The notes: a model not told the origin generated them from the letters alone. Shown: positions 42,596-53,608, numbered from the stretch's first letter. The stretch: DNA of 64,000 nucleotides from Limnobacter alexandrii (GCF_005871185.1 NZ_SWKN01000008.1:62001-126000); one strand, 5' to 3'. Program-made: numbers and translations.

Positions 42596-43849
42596 ATGGG
42601 CGATTCAACCATTATTGATCGCAGGCTCAACGGCAAAAACAGAAGCTTGCCCAACCGCGAGCGCTTTATTCGGCGTTACAAAACGCAATTGAAAAAAGCG
42701 GTCGCGGATGTGGCCGGTGAGTCTTCCATTTCCGATGTCAGCGGCGACGGGCGCGTGAAGGTGCGTATTCCCACCCGTGAAGTGTCCGAGCCCACCTTTA
42801 TTTTCGGACAAGGCGGCGATGTCGAGCATGTTGTACCGGGCAACCGCGATTTCGTGCCGGGCGACCGCATTCCACGACCCAGCGGCGGTGGCGAAGGGCA
42901 GGGTGGTGGTAAGCCGGGCAAGGGTGAAGGTGAAGACGGATTTACCTTTGTGTTGTCGCGTGAAGAGTTCTTGAACCTGTATTTCGACGACCTTGAATTG
43001 CCTGAACTGCTGAAGCGTGAAATTTCTTCGGTAAAGCGCATGAAAAGCCGCAACGCTGGTTATTCACGCACGGGCGCGCCCACCTCGCTTTCTGTGTTGC
43101 GCACCATGAAGGCCTCGCTCATGCGCCGAGTGGCGCTTGAGCCCCGCGACGACGATGAGGAAGAAGACGACGAGAAGGGTCAGCTGGATTTGCTCGATGA
43201 TCCCAAGAAAAAGCCGTATGTGCCCTTTCTCGACGAAGTCGACCTGCGTTATCGCAACCGCGTAACCTACCCCGAGCCTTCCACCAATGCCGTTATTTTC
43301 TGCCTGATGGACGTGTCTGCCTCGATGGACGAAGCCAAGAAAGATTTGGCCAAACGCTTTTACACCCTGCTGTACCTGTTCCTCACCCGCAAATATGAAG
43401 AGGTGAAGCTGGTATTCATTCGTCACACCGATGAGGCGGAAGAAGTAAGCGAAGAAGACTTTTTCTATGGCAAAAAAAGTGGCGGTACAGAAATTATGCC
43501 CGCCATGGAGTTGATGCATCACATCATCGAGACCCGCTACCCTGGCAGCGCCTGGAATGTGTATGTGGCGCAGGCCTCGGATGGTGATGCCACCTCGCGC
43601 GATGCGCGGGCCAGCGCGGAGTACCTCTCTTCCAAAATCATGCCGCATGTGCGTTACTACGCGTATGTGGAAACCATGCCCACGCCCATGTTCGGCATGG
43701 CCCGTGCTTCTGATTTGTGGGAAAGTTTTGAACGACTGGAAGACAGCTTTGCCGGGCACTTTGCCATGCGCAAGTTGTTCAACCGCCGTGACATTTACCC
43801 TGTGTTTCGCGGTTTGTTTGAGAAAAAAGAAGTCGCCTTTGGGCGCTAG
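42596..43849 (+). CDS. yeaH: YeaH/YhbH family protein (UPF0229, von Willebrand-like)
   Basis: Protein of 417 residues always found next to PrkA. It has a basic N-terminus (DRRLNGKNRSLPNRERFIRR), a Gly/Lys-rich linker (about 98-115), an acidic stretch DDDEEEDDEKG (about 183-193), and a von Willebrand A-like C-terminal domain with a MIDAS-type DVSASM motif. It probably acts with the PrkA kinase in starvation response; mechanism unknown. Good ribosome site GAGG before the ATG. Confidence 0.93.
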   Translation: MGDSTIIDRRLNGKNRSLPNRERFIRRYKTQLKKAVADVAGESSISDVSGDGRVKVRIPTREVSEPTFIFGQGGDVEHVVPGNRDFVPGDRIPRPSGGGEGQGGGKPGKGEGEDGFTFVLSREEFLNLYFDDLELPELLKREISSVKRMKSRNAGYSRTGAPTSLSVLRTMKASLMRRVALEPRDDDEEEDDEKGQLDLLDDPKKKPYVPFLDEVDLRYRNRVTYPEPSTNAVIFCLMDVSASMDEAKKDLAKRFYTLLYLFLTRKYEEVKLVFIRHTDEAEEVSEEDFFYGKKSGGTEIMPAMELMHHIIETRYPGSAWNVYVAQASDGDATSRDARASAEYLSSKIMPHVRYYAYVETMPTPMFGMARASDLWESFERLEDSFAGHFAMRKLFNRRDIYPVFRGLFEKKEVAFGR

Positions 43850-43859
43850 GAGTAGCAAC

Positions 43860-45326
43860 ATGGCCCAGCAACTTGACCTGGCCGGCAATGAATGGACGTT
43901 CGATCTGCTGCGCGACATTGACACGCAGCTTCACGACATTGCCGCCAACAAATACAAACTAGATACCTTCCCCAATCAAATTGAAGTGATCAGTGCCGAG
44001 CAAATGCTGGATGCCTATTCCAGCGGTGCCATGCCTGTCATGTATCCACACTGGAGCTACGGCAAATCCTTTTCGGTTAACGAGCACCTGTACGAGACTG
44101 GTCAACAAAACCTGGCTTACGAGGTGGTGATCAACTCCAACCCCTGCATCTCTTATCTCATGGAAGAGAACACCATGACCATGCAGACATTGGTGATTGC
44201 GCACGCCTGCTACGGCCACAATTCTTTTTTCAAGGGCAACTACCTGTTTAGGCAGTGGACCCAGGCCGACGCCATTATTGATTACCTGGTGTTTGCCAAA
44301 AAGTACGTGATGGAATGTGAGGAAAAATTTGGCATTGATGCGGTTGAAGAAGTGCTCGATGCTGCCCACGCCATACAGTACTTTGGTGTGGATCGTTACA
44401 AGCGCCGTTTTGAGTCCGAGGCCGCATTGAAGGTGAGGCGCGACGATCTCGCTGAAGAAAAGCGGCGGCAGTATGATGAAATCATGGCCAAGGTATCGCC
44501 GGTTGAGGCCGCTCAAATAGAGCGCCGTCAGGACAACTACCCCCGCGAGCCCGTCGAAAACATTTTGTACTTTATCGAGAAGGAAGCGCCCAAGCTGCGC
44601 GACTGGGAACGCGAACTGGTTCGCATTGTTCGTAAAATGTCACAGTACTTTTATCCGCAGGGGCAAACCAAGGTGATGAACGAAGGTTGGGCCAGCTTTT
44701 GGCATTACACCTTGCTCAATACCCTGTACGACGAAAAGCTGGTGTCCGACGGTTTCATGCTTGAATTCCTCACTTCGCACACCAATGTGGTGTTTCAACC
44801 CGATTCACGCGACGGGCGTTTTAGGGCCTTGAACCCTTATGCCTTGGGCTTTGCCATATTCAGCGACATTCGCCGCATGTGCGAAAAGCCCACTGAAGAA
44901 GACAAGCGCTGGTTTCCTGAATTGGCTGGTAGTGGCAATTGGTTGAAAGCGGTTGATTTCGCCATGCGTAATTTCAAGGATGAATCATTCATACGCCAGT
45001 TTTTGTCACCCAAGGTTATTCGCGATTTCCGTTTGTTCACGATCGCGGATCACAAAACCGAAAGCGAATTGTTCATTGACAGCATTCACAACGACGAGGG
45101 TTACAAACGAATTCGTACCCTTTTGGCCAACCAGTATTCGCGCGAAAGCATGGTGCCCGACATTCAGGTCACCTCGTATGCCCGAATGACTGACCGGTCT
45201 CTCACCCTGACTCACATGAGCCGCCGTGGCAGGCCTTTGAACACCGATGAGGCCGAGAAAACCCTGGCACAGGTAGAACGCTTGTGGGGATTCCCTGTGC
45301 ATCTGGAAACTTCGGATGCGCATTGA
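43860..45326 (+). CDS. SpoVR family protein (YcgB)
   Basis: Protein of 488 residues homologous to SpoVR/YcgB, third member of the PrkA-YeaH-SpoVR set. The start is the ATG at 43860, 10 bases after the yeaH stop with AGGAG upstream; a much longer open frame overlapping yeaH is rejected. Conserved segments include MPVMYPHWSYGKSF and NEGWASFWHYTLLNTLYD, with many conserved His/Glu. Its biochemical function is not established; peptidoglycan-related hydrolysis has been discussed for the operon. Confidence 0.94.
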   Translation: MAQQLDLAGNEWTFDLLRDIDTQLHDIAANKYKLDTFPNQIEVISAEQMLDAYSSGAMPVMYPHWSYGKSFSVNEHLYETGQQNLAYEVVINSNPCISYLMEENTMTMQTLVIAHACYGHNSFFKGNYLFRQWTQADAIIDYLVFAKKYVMECEEKFGIDAVEEVLDAAHAIQYFGVDRYKRRFESEAALKVRRDDLAEEKRRQYDEIMAKVSPVEAAQIERRQDNYPREPVENILYFIEKEAPKLRDWERELVRIVRKMSQYFYPQGQTKVMNEGWASFWHYTLLNTLYDEKLVSDGFMLEFLTSHTNVVFQPDSRDGRFRALNPYALGFAIFSDIRRMCEKPTEEDKRWFPELAGSGNWLKAVDFAMRNFKDESFIRQFLSPKVIRDFRLFTIADHKTESELFIDSIHNDEGYKRIRTLLANQYSRESMVPDIQVTSYARMTDRSLTLTHMSRRGRPLNTDEAEKTLAQVERLWGFPVHLETSDAH

Positions 45327-46293
45327 AACCCATGTGCAGCAGCAGGCCAAGCTCGATCTCTCGGGCTCTGTTGCGCCATTCGAGCTGGAACTGCCAGACA
45401 TGCCAGCTTCTGTTTGGGCCAGCCCCGACCTGTTGAGGTCGCGCTTTCACCTGGAAGCAGCGCGTTATTTTGAGTGTGAATCTGTACTGGCGGTTACCGG
45501 TATAGAAAGCGGTATTTCTGCGCTGGCGCGTCTGTTTCAAACCTGGTACGGATCGATGCGGGTGGTTTTGGCCGAGCCCAGTTTTGATCAATGGGACAAA
45601 CGCTTTCGCCGTGCCAACCATGTGGTGCTCGATTGGCCCGTTGAACTGGTTCTCGAAGGTGAAATTCCAGAATGTGATGTTGTGGTGCTGGGCCGACCGG
45701 TCAACCCGACCTGCCAAATGATCAGTATCAAGCAGATCAAGCCTCTTGCCCGAAAGCTTCGGGAGCAGGGCGGCTGGCTTATTCTGGACGAGGCTTATCT
45801 GGACTGGACCGGTGAAGAATCTTACGCCTCCTTTATTGAAGCCGAGCCCGCCATTGTGCTTCGCTCGGTGGCGCCTTTTTCCGGTTTGGCCGGAGCAAAC
45901 CTCGCGTTTGTGTGCGGCCCCAAGGCTGTGTGCACAGCACTGCTCAATGAAGTGGGCACGCAAGCGGTGTCTTCGCCACAATGGTGGCTGGCGCTGCAAT
46001 ATTTCGCGGCAGAAGAATGGAGAGCCGAGCAGTTGATTCGACTGGAGGCGGTGTGTGGTCGGCTCGAATCACTTTGGCGTGTTCGATTGGGCGAACATGT
46101 TCAAATTCACAAGGGCGGTTACTTCATCAGTTTTGCCCATCCAAGCAACGAGAAATGGGCTGCTGATCTTGAACAAATGGGCATTCTGGTCCGCGCCTAC
46201 CCCACGGAGGTCAGCATTTTGCGGTGTGGCGCACCCAAAGCCGAAGTGGATTGGCTGCGCCTGGAGAATGCCGTGAACTCGCTGTGTGACTAG
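45316..46293 (+). CDS. CobD/HisC-like aminotransferase-fold protein lacking the PLP lysine
   Basis: Protein of 325 residues that overlaps spoVR by 11 bases. It follows class I/II aminotransferases, closest in pattern to threonine-phosphate decarboxylase CobD: VTGIESGISALARLF, RPVNPTCQM (the NPT asparagine), WLILDEAYLDW (PLP-nitrogen Asp and ring Tyr), and ILRCGAP (carboxylate Arg). At the place of the Schiff-base motif RSLTKxxxxPGLRLG it reads RSVAPFSGLAGANLA, so the lysine that binds PLP and the following arginine are absent. Either the enzyme has lost activity or binds PLP differently. No other cobalamin genes are in the window. Confidence 0.7.
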   Translation: MRIETHVQQQAKLDLSGSVAPFELELPDMPASVWASPDLLRSRFHLEAARYFECESVLAVTGIESGISALARLFQTWYGSMRVVLAEPSFDQWDKRFRRANHVVLDWPVELVLEGEIPECDVVVLGRPVNPTCQMISIKQIKPLARKLREQGGWLILDEAYLDWTGEESYASFIEAEPAIVLRSVAPFSGLAGANLAFVCGPKAVCTALLNEVGTQAVSSPQWWLALQYFAAEEWRAEQLIRLEAVCGRLESLWRVRLGEHVQIHKGGYFISFAHPSNEKWAADLEQMGILVRAYPTEVSILRCGAPKAEVDWLRLENAVNSLCD

Positions 46294-46296
46294 CGA

Positions 46297-46764
46297 CTAG
46301 TCGTGACGCATCACTTCTTCGATGCCTCGTTCACGTGGTTTGGTAGACACCAGCAGGGTTTTGGCCAGGCGGTCTTGAGGAAATTGCCCGTTCTTGTCAA
46401 AAAACGAGTAAATGAAGGCAATGCCTGTCAGGTTGAAAAACCAGCAAAGCACGTAACGCAGCATGGCTTGCACCAATCCGACGCGTTCCCCGTTCTCCTT
46501 CACCAGTCGAATGTGCCAGGTTTTCATGGCCAGAGTTTGCCCGCCATGCCGCCAAAACCACACAAAATACAAGCCCAACACGGCAAAAAACCACCACTGG
46601 CGTGCTTCTCGAAGGTACAAGGCATGTCGGCTTTGGGTAAGGGTGTCGAAAAAGTAGCCCGCGATGAACAAAACACCGAACAGCAGCATGCTTTCATACA
46701 GCATGCTTGCAAATCGGCGTTTTCGGCTGGGGCTGATCAGCCCGTTGGTGAGTAGTCGTTCCAT
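46297..46764 (-). CDS. RDD-family membrane protein
   Basis: Membrane protein of 155 residues with three to four helices (about 22-41, 56-72, 103-121) and the RDD-like features: a basic N-terminus (SRKRRFASMLYES), the GGQTLAMKTWHIRLVKENGE segment between helices, and DRLAKTLLV near the end. RDD proteins are small membrane proteins of unclear role. Last gene of the sigma factor cluster on the minus strand. Confidence 0.8.
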   Translation of the reverse strand: MERLLTNGLISPSRKRRFASMLYESMLLFGVLFIAGYFFDTLTQSRHALYLREARQWWFFAVLGLYFVWFWRHGGQTLAMKTWHIRLVKENGERVGLVQAMLRYVLCWFFNLTGIAFIYSFFDKNGQFPQDRLAKTLLVSTKPRERGIEEVMRHD

Positions 46765-46825
46765 ACCGGTATTTTATCGCCACCAAGAAGCAGGGCTTGC
46801 CCCTTATGCTTGAATGAGCACCGGT

Positions 46826-47233
46826 TTATTGCTTTTTGCCTTTGAATTCATCCCGCTTTTTGGGATCCAGGCTTTGATAGCTGTTCCAGCTTGAATTTCG
46901 TTCGCCTTGCCGTTTTTCCTTCAAGGCTTTGTAGTTTTCTCGCGCAGCTGCTTTTTCCCGGGGGCTAAGCTCGCTCCAGCTGCTGACACGTTCGCGCATG
47001 ATGGCTTGGCGCTCGGCAGGTTCACCTTCGTATTTGCGCCCCACCTTCAACCAACGTTCTTGCTGGGCGTTGTTCATTGAATTCCACTCATTTTTAAGCG
47101 GAGCCAACAATTCCTGCTGTTTGGGCGACAACTCAGACCATTCAGTGTCTGCAAGTGCCTCGGCACTTTGCAGGGCCAGAACCAGCGCAAGCCCCAGCGT
47201 CAACAAACCGGAATAAAGTCGAGTCGCAACCAT
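46826..47233 (-). CDS. DUF3106 family exported protein
   Basis: Exported small protein of about 135 residues. The signal peptide ends near AEALA. The mature part has the repeated WSELSPKQQELLAPL / WSELSPREKAAA pattern with MNNAQQERWL, typical of DUF3106, helical and rich in charged residues. The ATG at 47233 has AGGA nine bases upstream and is preferred to a TTG three codons earlier. It follows the DUF3619 gene by 19 bases. Family function unknown, though it is regularly linked to this type of sigma factor cluster. Confidence 0.8.
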   Translation of the reverse strand: MVATRLYSGLLTLGLALVLALQSAEALADTEWSELSPKQQELLAPLKNEWNSMNNAQQERWLKVGRKYEGEPAERQAIMRERVSSWSELSPREKAAARENYKALKEKRQGERNSSWNSYQSLDPKKRDEFKGKKQ

Positions 47234-47252
47234 ACCTGTCAATCCTCAGTCA

Positions 47253-47741
47253 CTAGATCGATGTGGTGAAGTCGGCCGGCAGGGAGTCCATCCACTGCTC
47301 AATACCGTCTTCAGCCGGAATTGGATTGTTTTTCTCCAGTTCCGTGGCGTAGTTGATAAAACCGTTGTCCAGATAGGCATCTGGTGGCAAATCATCAGAC
47401 AGAATGGCCGCGTCCAGGTCTGCTGTTTCGGAAATTCGGAGGTCGTAATTCTCGAGACCAAACTGCGCCACGCCAAATGCGGCACCTGCGATAAACAGTG
47501 CACTGACCGCCATCGACAAGGCAGGGCGATTGAACCATTCGGAAAATTGCTGGAATAAACCACTGACTTGGCCACCCAGGCGGCCAGCACTGGCTTGCTT
47601 GGTGCCGTGCTTTTCAGCGTGAAGCTGCACCGATTTGGTGATGGCCAGGTTAAGGCGATCCTGAATGTGGGGCGGAACTTGACCTGCCGACTCATCAAGT
47701 AGCCTTTTTACTACATTTGCGGTTAGCCGATCTTCATTCAT
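47253..47741 (-). CDS. DUF3619 family membrane protein, probable anti-sigma-like partner
   Basis: Protein of 162 residues with one membrane helix (about 85-105, ALSMAVSALFIAGAAFGVAQFGL), a cytoplasmic N-terminus (MNEDRLTANVVKRLLDES) and an acidic periplasmic tail. The ATG at 47741 overlaps the sigma factor stop (ATGA), so the two are translationally coupled. The topology and coupling are those of an anti-sigma factor, but DUF3619 has no proven function. The longer frame upstream is inside the sigma gene and is not used. Confidence 0.75.
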   Translation of the reverse strand: MNEDRLTANVVKRLLDESAGQVPPHIQDRLNLAITKSVQLHAEKHGTKQASAGRLGGQVSGLFQQFSEWFNRPALSMAVSALFIAGAAFGVAQFGLENYDLRISETADLDAAILSDDLPPDAYLDNGFINYATELEKNNPIPAEDGIEQWMDSLPADFTTSI

Positions 47742-48298
47742 TCCCGAAACCCCTGTTGCCTCAATACCTGTGCCAATGCCTTTGTCGCCCTGGAGCAATG
47801 CGTTTTTACACTGCCTTCCGAGCATCCCATGATCTCGGCAGTTTCTGCCAAGTCCATCTCTTCCCAATAACGCAAGATGAATGCCTGGCGTTGACGCTCC
47901 GGCAAATTTGCGATGGCTTCCTCGATGGCTGCCATGTTTTGTGATTGTTCAATCTCGTCCTGCGCGCTCGCATTCTGAGATTCATCCTGTGCGAGAAGGT
48001 TCTCAAGCACGTCGTAATCTTCTTCATCTTTCTTCTGAAAGCTCGAAAACAGCGTAGTCCAAGTGTTTCGAACCTTCTGGCGGCGATGGTAGTCCAGAAT
48101 TGTGTTCTGCAAAATGCGGGTAAACAGCATTGGCAGTTCTTCTTTGGGTTTGTCGCCGTATTTGTCGGAAAGCTTCATCATGCTTTCCTGCACCAGGTCC
48201 ATGGCGCTTTCTTCATTTTTTACGGCAAAAAATGCTTGGCGATAAGCCCGGTGCGACACCTCTCTCAAAAAATCCTCTAATTCTCGCGTGCTGGCCAT
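47738..48298 (-). CDS. ECF-type RNA polymerase sigma factor
   Basis: Sigma factor of 186 residues; ATG at 48298 selected because homology begins there. Region 2 is visible in AMDLVQESMMKLSDKYGDKP and ILQNTILDYHRRQKVRNTW; a long acidic linker (about 85-120) follows; region 4 helix-turn-helix is NLPERQRQAFILRYWEEMDL...EIMGCSEGSVKTH. Followed by DUF3619, DUF3106 and RDD genes on one transcript. It probably directs an envelope or stress response; regulon unknown. Confidence 0.88.
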   Translation of the reverse strand: MASTRELEDFLREVSHRAYRQAFFAVKNEESAMDLVQESMMKLSDKYGDKPKEELPMLFTRILQNTILDYHRRQKVRNTWTTLFSSFQKKDEEDYDVLENLLAQDESQNASAQDEIEQSQNMAAIEEAIANLPERQRQAFILRYWEEMDLAETAEIMGCSEGSVKTHCSRATKALAQVLRQQGFRE

Positions 48299-48689
48299 AA
48301 ATGTGTGTGTCGAGGTGGTGTCAGAGGGGTGTAGGGGTCGAGGCGAGAATGATTCGCAATATTTAACAATACGGCATGATATCAAAGCCGCGAGCTTTTT
48401 TCTTGACCCACAGCGGGCTTCGCACTAAGATCTCGTTCTACCCTGTTTTTGTCTCTAGTTAATCAGCATACCCTTGTTGTTTTAGCGAAAGACGCGCTAG
48501 GGCGCTGAACTTGTGGTTCAGAAGCCCATGGCCAACCTGCCCGACATAATCGGGTTGTGATCGCCAGCGCTTTGCGACATGTCCACACCCACAAGGTTGT
48601 TCATTTTCAAAAAGCCTGTGCCCCACGGCAATGCGATCCAGGACGGCATCCGACCAATGTCCCGTGGATTTTGTCAGGATTTTTTTAAA
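48299..48689. other. 391-base divergent region and long ilv leader
   Basis: No protein gene is confident. It holds the ilv promoter; a possible 10-residue frame MANLPDIIGL (48528-48560) rich in Leu/Ile, with only a weak ribosome site; and an imperfect hairpin ATCCAGGAC / GTCC-CG-TGGAT (48636-48669) just before ilvB. Together these may be an attenuation leader, but the hairpin is not a strong terminator. Confidence 0.4.
48403..48431 (+). promoter_or_regulatory. sigma-70-type promoter of the ilv operon
   Basis: TTGACC (48403-48408) and TAAGAT (48426-48431) separated by 17 bases. Transcription would start near 48438, leaving a leader of about 250 bases before ilvB. Confidence 0.6.
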
Positions 48690-50402
48690 ATGGAATATAC
48701 CGGCGCGGAAATCGTTGTCAAATGTCTGGAAGAAGAAGGCGTCAAGCACGTTTTCGGTTACCCAGGCGGAGCAGTACTTTACATCTACGATGCCATCTTC
48801 AAGCAAGACGGTTTCGAACACATTCTGGTACGTCATGAACAAGCTGCTGTGCATGCAGCCGATGCCTATTCGCGTTCAAGCGACAAGGTGGGTGTTTGTC
48901 TCGTTACTTCAGGCCCAGGCTTGACCAATGCTGTAACCGGCATTGCCACAGCCTACATGGATTCAATTCCCATGGTGATTTTGTCTGGTCAAGTGCCCAC
49001 GCACGCGATCGGTCAGGACGCATTCCAGGAATGCGACACCGTGGGTATCACACGCCCTTGCGTCAAACACAACTTCCTAGTGAAAGATGTGAAAGACCTG
49101 GCGCGTGTCATGAAAGAAGCGTTTTACATCGCGCGCACTGGCCGTCCCGGCCCAGTGTTGGTCGATATCCCCAAAGACATCACCATTCACAAAACCACGT
49201 TCGATTACTCCGAGCCCGTGAAAATGCGCTCGTACAACCCGGTGGTCAAAGGCCATCAGGGTCAAATCAAGAAAGCCGTGCAAATGATCCTGGAAGCCGA
49301 GCGCCCCATGATCTATTCCGGCGGCGGCGTCATTTTGGGTGATGCATCGGCCGAGCTGACCCGCTTGGTTGAATGGGTGGGCGCACCCACAACCAATACC
49401 CTGATGGGGCTGGGCGCATTCAAGGCCAGCGACAAGAAATTCGTCGGCATGCCAGGCATGCACGGTACCTACGAAGCCAACCTGGCCATGCAAAACTGCG
49501 ACGTACTGATCGCAGTGGGTGCCCGTTTCGACGACCGCGTGATTGGTAACCCCAAAGATTTCGCGTCCATTCCCCGCAAAATCATTCACATTGATATCGA
49601 CCCATCCTCCATTTCCAAGCGCGTGAAAGTGGATGTGCCCATCGTTGGCAACATCAAAGACGTGCTCGTCGACCTTATTCAACTGCTGGAAGAAAGCGGC
49701 AAGCGCGTTGACCAAGGCAAGCTGCAAGGCTGGTGGGAGCAGGTCGAAAAGTGGCGCGGCCGCAAGTGTCTGGACTACGCCAAGTCCGATGAATTGATCA
49801 AGCCACAATTCGTGGTTGAAAAGCTGTGGGAAGTCACCAACGGCGACGCATTCATTACCTCGGATGTGGGCCAGCACCAAATGTGGGCTGCCCAGTACTA
49901 CAAGTTTGACAAGCCTCGTCGCTGGATCAACTCCGGTGGTTTGGGCACCATGGGTGTGGGCTTGCCCTATGCCATGGGCGTTCAAATGGCCAACCCCGAT
50001 GCCCAAGTGGCCTGTATTACCGGTGAAGCGTCTATTCAGATGAACATCCAGGAATTGTCCACTTGCTTCCAGTACCACTTCACGCCAAAAGTCGTGAACC
50101 TGAACAACCGTTACCTGGGCATGGTTCGTCAGTGGCAACAATTGGATTATGGCTCACGCTATTCCGAAAGTTACATGGACGCCTTGCCTGATTTCGTGAA
50201 GCTTGTTGAAGCATATGGTCACATTGGCATGCAAATCACCAAGCCATCTGATGTTGAGCCAGCATTGCGCGAGGCCTTTGGCAAGTACAAAGACCGTTTG
50301 GTGTTCATGGACTTCATCACCGACCGCACCGAAAACGTGTGGCCCATGGTGAAGGCTGGCAAGGGCTTGTCCGAAATGCTGCTGGGTTCGGAAGAACTTT
50401 AA
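48690..50402 (+). CDS. ilvB: acetolactate synthase large subunit
   Basis: Thiamine diphosphate enzyme of 570 residues that makes acetolactate or acetohydroxybutyrate, the first common step of valine, leucine and isoleucine synthesis. The ATG at 48690 (MEYTGAEIVVKCLEEEG) is preferred because conservation begins there and AGGA lies about ten bases before; the longer frame has an unconserved N-terminus. The catalytic glutamate is in LVRHEQAAVHAADAYSR, and the ThDP motif runs GEASIQMNIQELST...NNRYLGMV. It leads ilvB-ilvN-ilvC. Confidence 0.95.
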   Translation: MEYTGAEIVVKCLEEEGVKHVFGYPGGAVLYIYDAIFKQDGFEHILVRHEQAAVHAADAYSRSSDKVGVCLVTSGPGLTNAVTGIATAYMDSIPMVILSGQVPTHAIGQDAFQECDTVGITRPCVKHNFLVKDVKDLARVMKEAFYIARTGRPGPVLVDIPKDITIHKTTFDYSEPVKMRSYNPVVKGHQGQIKKAVQMILEAERPMIYSGGGVILGDASAELTRLVEWVGAPTTNTLMGLGAFKASDKKFVGMPGMHGTYEANLAMQNCDVLIAVGARFDDRVIGNPKDFASIPRKIIHIDIDPSSISKRVKVDVPIVGNIKDVLVDLIQLLEESGKRVDQGKLQGWWEQVEKWRGRKCLDYAKSDELIKPQFVVEKLWEVTNGDAFITSDVGQHQMWAAQYYKFDKPRRWINSGGLGTMGVGLPYAMGVQMANPDAQVACITGEASIQMNIQELSTCFQYHFTPKVVNLNNRYLGMVRQWQQLDYGSRYSESYMDALPDFVKLVEAYGHIGMQITKPSDVEPALREAFGKYKDRLVFMDFITDRTENVWPMVKAGKGLSEMLLGSEEL

Positions 50403-50418
50403 CAAGGAGATGGCAAAT

Positions 50419-51965
<1,547 letters not shown>

Positions 51966-51988
51966 TCAACTGCTTTTCTGCTGCAAAA

Positions 51989-52028
51989 GAAAACCCACAG
52001 TGCGAAAGTGCTGTGGGTTTTTTGTTTT
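51989..52028 (+). terminator. rho-independent terminator after ilvC
   Basis: Stem AAACCCACAG / CTGTGGGTTT with a GCGAAAGT-type loop and six T, 25 bases after ilvC. Confidence 0.92.
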
Positions 52029-52142
52029 CTGGCAAATTGGGGGCGCTGTTCAGATTCTTATTGAGCAATTCGCACAAAACTCACCACGCAGAGCCTTTTT
52101 GGCTTATAAAATCGGGGTCATAACCATTCACAACAAAGAGCT

Positions 52143-52787
52143 ATGAACTACCCACATCCCATCATTGCCCGCGAGGGTTGGCCTTTTCTTGCAATCGTTG
52201 CCATTCTGGCGCTTGCGCTTCAATCGTTTGGCCTCACATTCCTGTCGGTCGTGGCGTGGATTCTGTTCGTCTTTGTGTTGCAGTTTTTCCGTGATCCTCC
52301 CCGTTACATTCCTGCACAAAAAAATGCGGTTGTATCGCCAGCCGATGGCCGCATCGTGGCTGTTGAGCGCGTGGAAGATCCCTATGCCCAGCGTGAAGCC
52401 TTGAAAATCTCCGTGTTCATGAACGTGTTCAACGTGCACTCCAACCGTATTCCGATTGGTGGTGAAATCAAATCCGTGGATTACTTCCCCGGTCTGTTTG
52501 TGAATGCCGACCTGGACAAGGCCAGTACGCAAAACGAGCGCAATGCGATTGTGATTCACACGGAAAGTGGTGCTACTGTGACAGCCGTTCAAGTGGCTGG
52601 TTTGATCGCTCGCCGAATTCTTTGCTACGTAAAGCCAACCGAAACAGTCGAGAAAGGTCAGCGTTACGGCTTCATCCGTTTCGGCTCTCGTGTGGATGTG
52701 TATTTGCCCACCGATTCCGTTCCCAAAGTTGCCATCGGTGACAAAGTTTCTGCCTCTTCAACTGTATTGGCCGAGTTGGTGTCCTGA
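52143..52787 (+). CDS. psd: phosphatidylserine decarboxylase (short form)
   Basis: Proenzyme of 214 residues that makes phosphatidylethanolamine. A membrane helix pair lies at about 15-50. Self-cleavage to the pyruvoyl enzyme is expected at the Gly-Ser bond in [11 protein letters not shown] near residue 180. [19 protein letters not shown] is a conserved segment. This is the short form seen in many Burkholderiales. It forms an operon with pssA two bases downstream, so both steps from CDP-diacylglycerol are together. Confidence 0.92.
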   Translation: MNYPHPIIAREGWPFLAIVAILALALQSFGLTFLSVVAWILFVFVLQFFRDPPRYIPAQKNAVVSPADGRIVAVERVEDPYAQREALKISVFMNVFNVHSNRIPIGGEIKSVDYFPGLFVNADLDKASTQNERNAIVIHTESGATVTAVQVAGLIARRILCYVKPTETVEKGQRYGFIRFGSRVDVYLPTDSVPKVAIGDKVSASSTVLAELVS

Positions 52788-52789
52788 CT

Positions 52790-53608
52790 ATGCGATTCAA
52801 GCGCAATAAAAACCGTTTTGGGGCACCACGTGCATTCTCAGCTGCGGCTGCGCGGCCAGCTGGTAAGCCCCACAAGGGTGTCTATTTGTTGCCGAATTTG
52901 TTTACCACGGCGGCCTTGTTTAGCGGTTTTTACGGCATTGTCATGGCGATGGGCCAGCAGTTCACCACCGCTGCAGTTGCAATTTTTGCGGCTTTGGTGC
53001 TCGATAGTCTCGATGGTCGTGTGGCCCGAATGACCAATACCCAAAGCGCATTTGGTGCTGAGTACGACAGTTTGGCCGACATGGTGTCTTTCGGCGCAGC
53101 GCCGGCACTGATTATTTATGAATGGTCACTCAGCGGCATGGGCAAGCTGGGTTGGGTTGCGGCCTTCGTGTACCTGGCTGGCGCGGCTTTGCGCTTGGCG
53201 CGTTTCAACACCAATGCTGCAGTGGTGGACAAAGCCTGGTTTCAAGGCCTGCCCAGTCCTGCCGCAGCCGCCTTGGTCACCGGGTTTGTGTGGGTGATGG
53301 ACGATGCCAAAATGGCTGGGGCTGAACTGGACTGGTTGGCGTGGGGAATTACCTTCTACGCGGGTGTCACCATGGTGTCTAATGTGCCTTTCTTCAGTGG
53401 CAAAGACTTTCACTTCCGTCGCAGCGTGCCTTTTCTGGTGCTGGCCTTGATCCCCTTGGTGTTTGCGCTGGTGTCTCAAGACCCGCCCAAGGTATTGTTC
53501 GGTGTGTTTGTGTTGTACGGCTTGTCAGGCTATGTCGTTTACCTGGTTCGAAAGGTGAAGGGGCAGGGCTTGAAAGGCTTGGACATTGAACGAGACGAGC
53601 ACTTTTAA
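52790..53608 (+). CDS. pssA: CDP-diacylglycerol-serine O-phosphatidyltransferase
   Basis: Integral membrane enzyme of 272 residues making phosphatidylserine. The CDP-alcohol phosphotransferase motif DGRVAR...GAEYDSLAD (D-G-x2-A-R-x8-G-x3-D-x3-D) is intact at about residues 66-88. Six to eight membrane segments follow. The basic N-terminus ([10 protein letters not shown]) is cytoplasmic. Operon partner of psd. 110 bases without a gene separate it from leuA. Confidence 0.93.
   Translation: MRFKRNKNRFGAPRAFSAAAARPAGKPHKGVYLLPNLFTTAALFSGFYGIVMAMGQQFTTAAVAIFAALVLDSLDGRVARMTNTQSAFGAEYDSLADMVSFGAAPALIIYEWSLSGMGKLGWVAAFVYLAGAALRLARFNTNAAVVDKAWFQGLPSPAAAALVTGFVWVMDDAKMAGAELDWLAWGITFYAGVTMVSNVPFFSGKDFHFRRSVPFLVLALIPLVFALVSQDPPKVLFGVFVLYGLSGYVVYLVRKVKGQGLKGLDIERDEHF

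Noticed and set aside
43557-43859. Long upstream extension of the spoVR frame
   Set aside because: It overlaps yeaH in another frame; the ATG at 43860 has a ribosome site and the conserved N-terminus.
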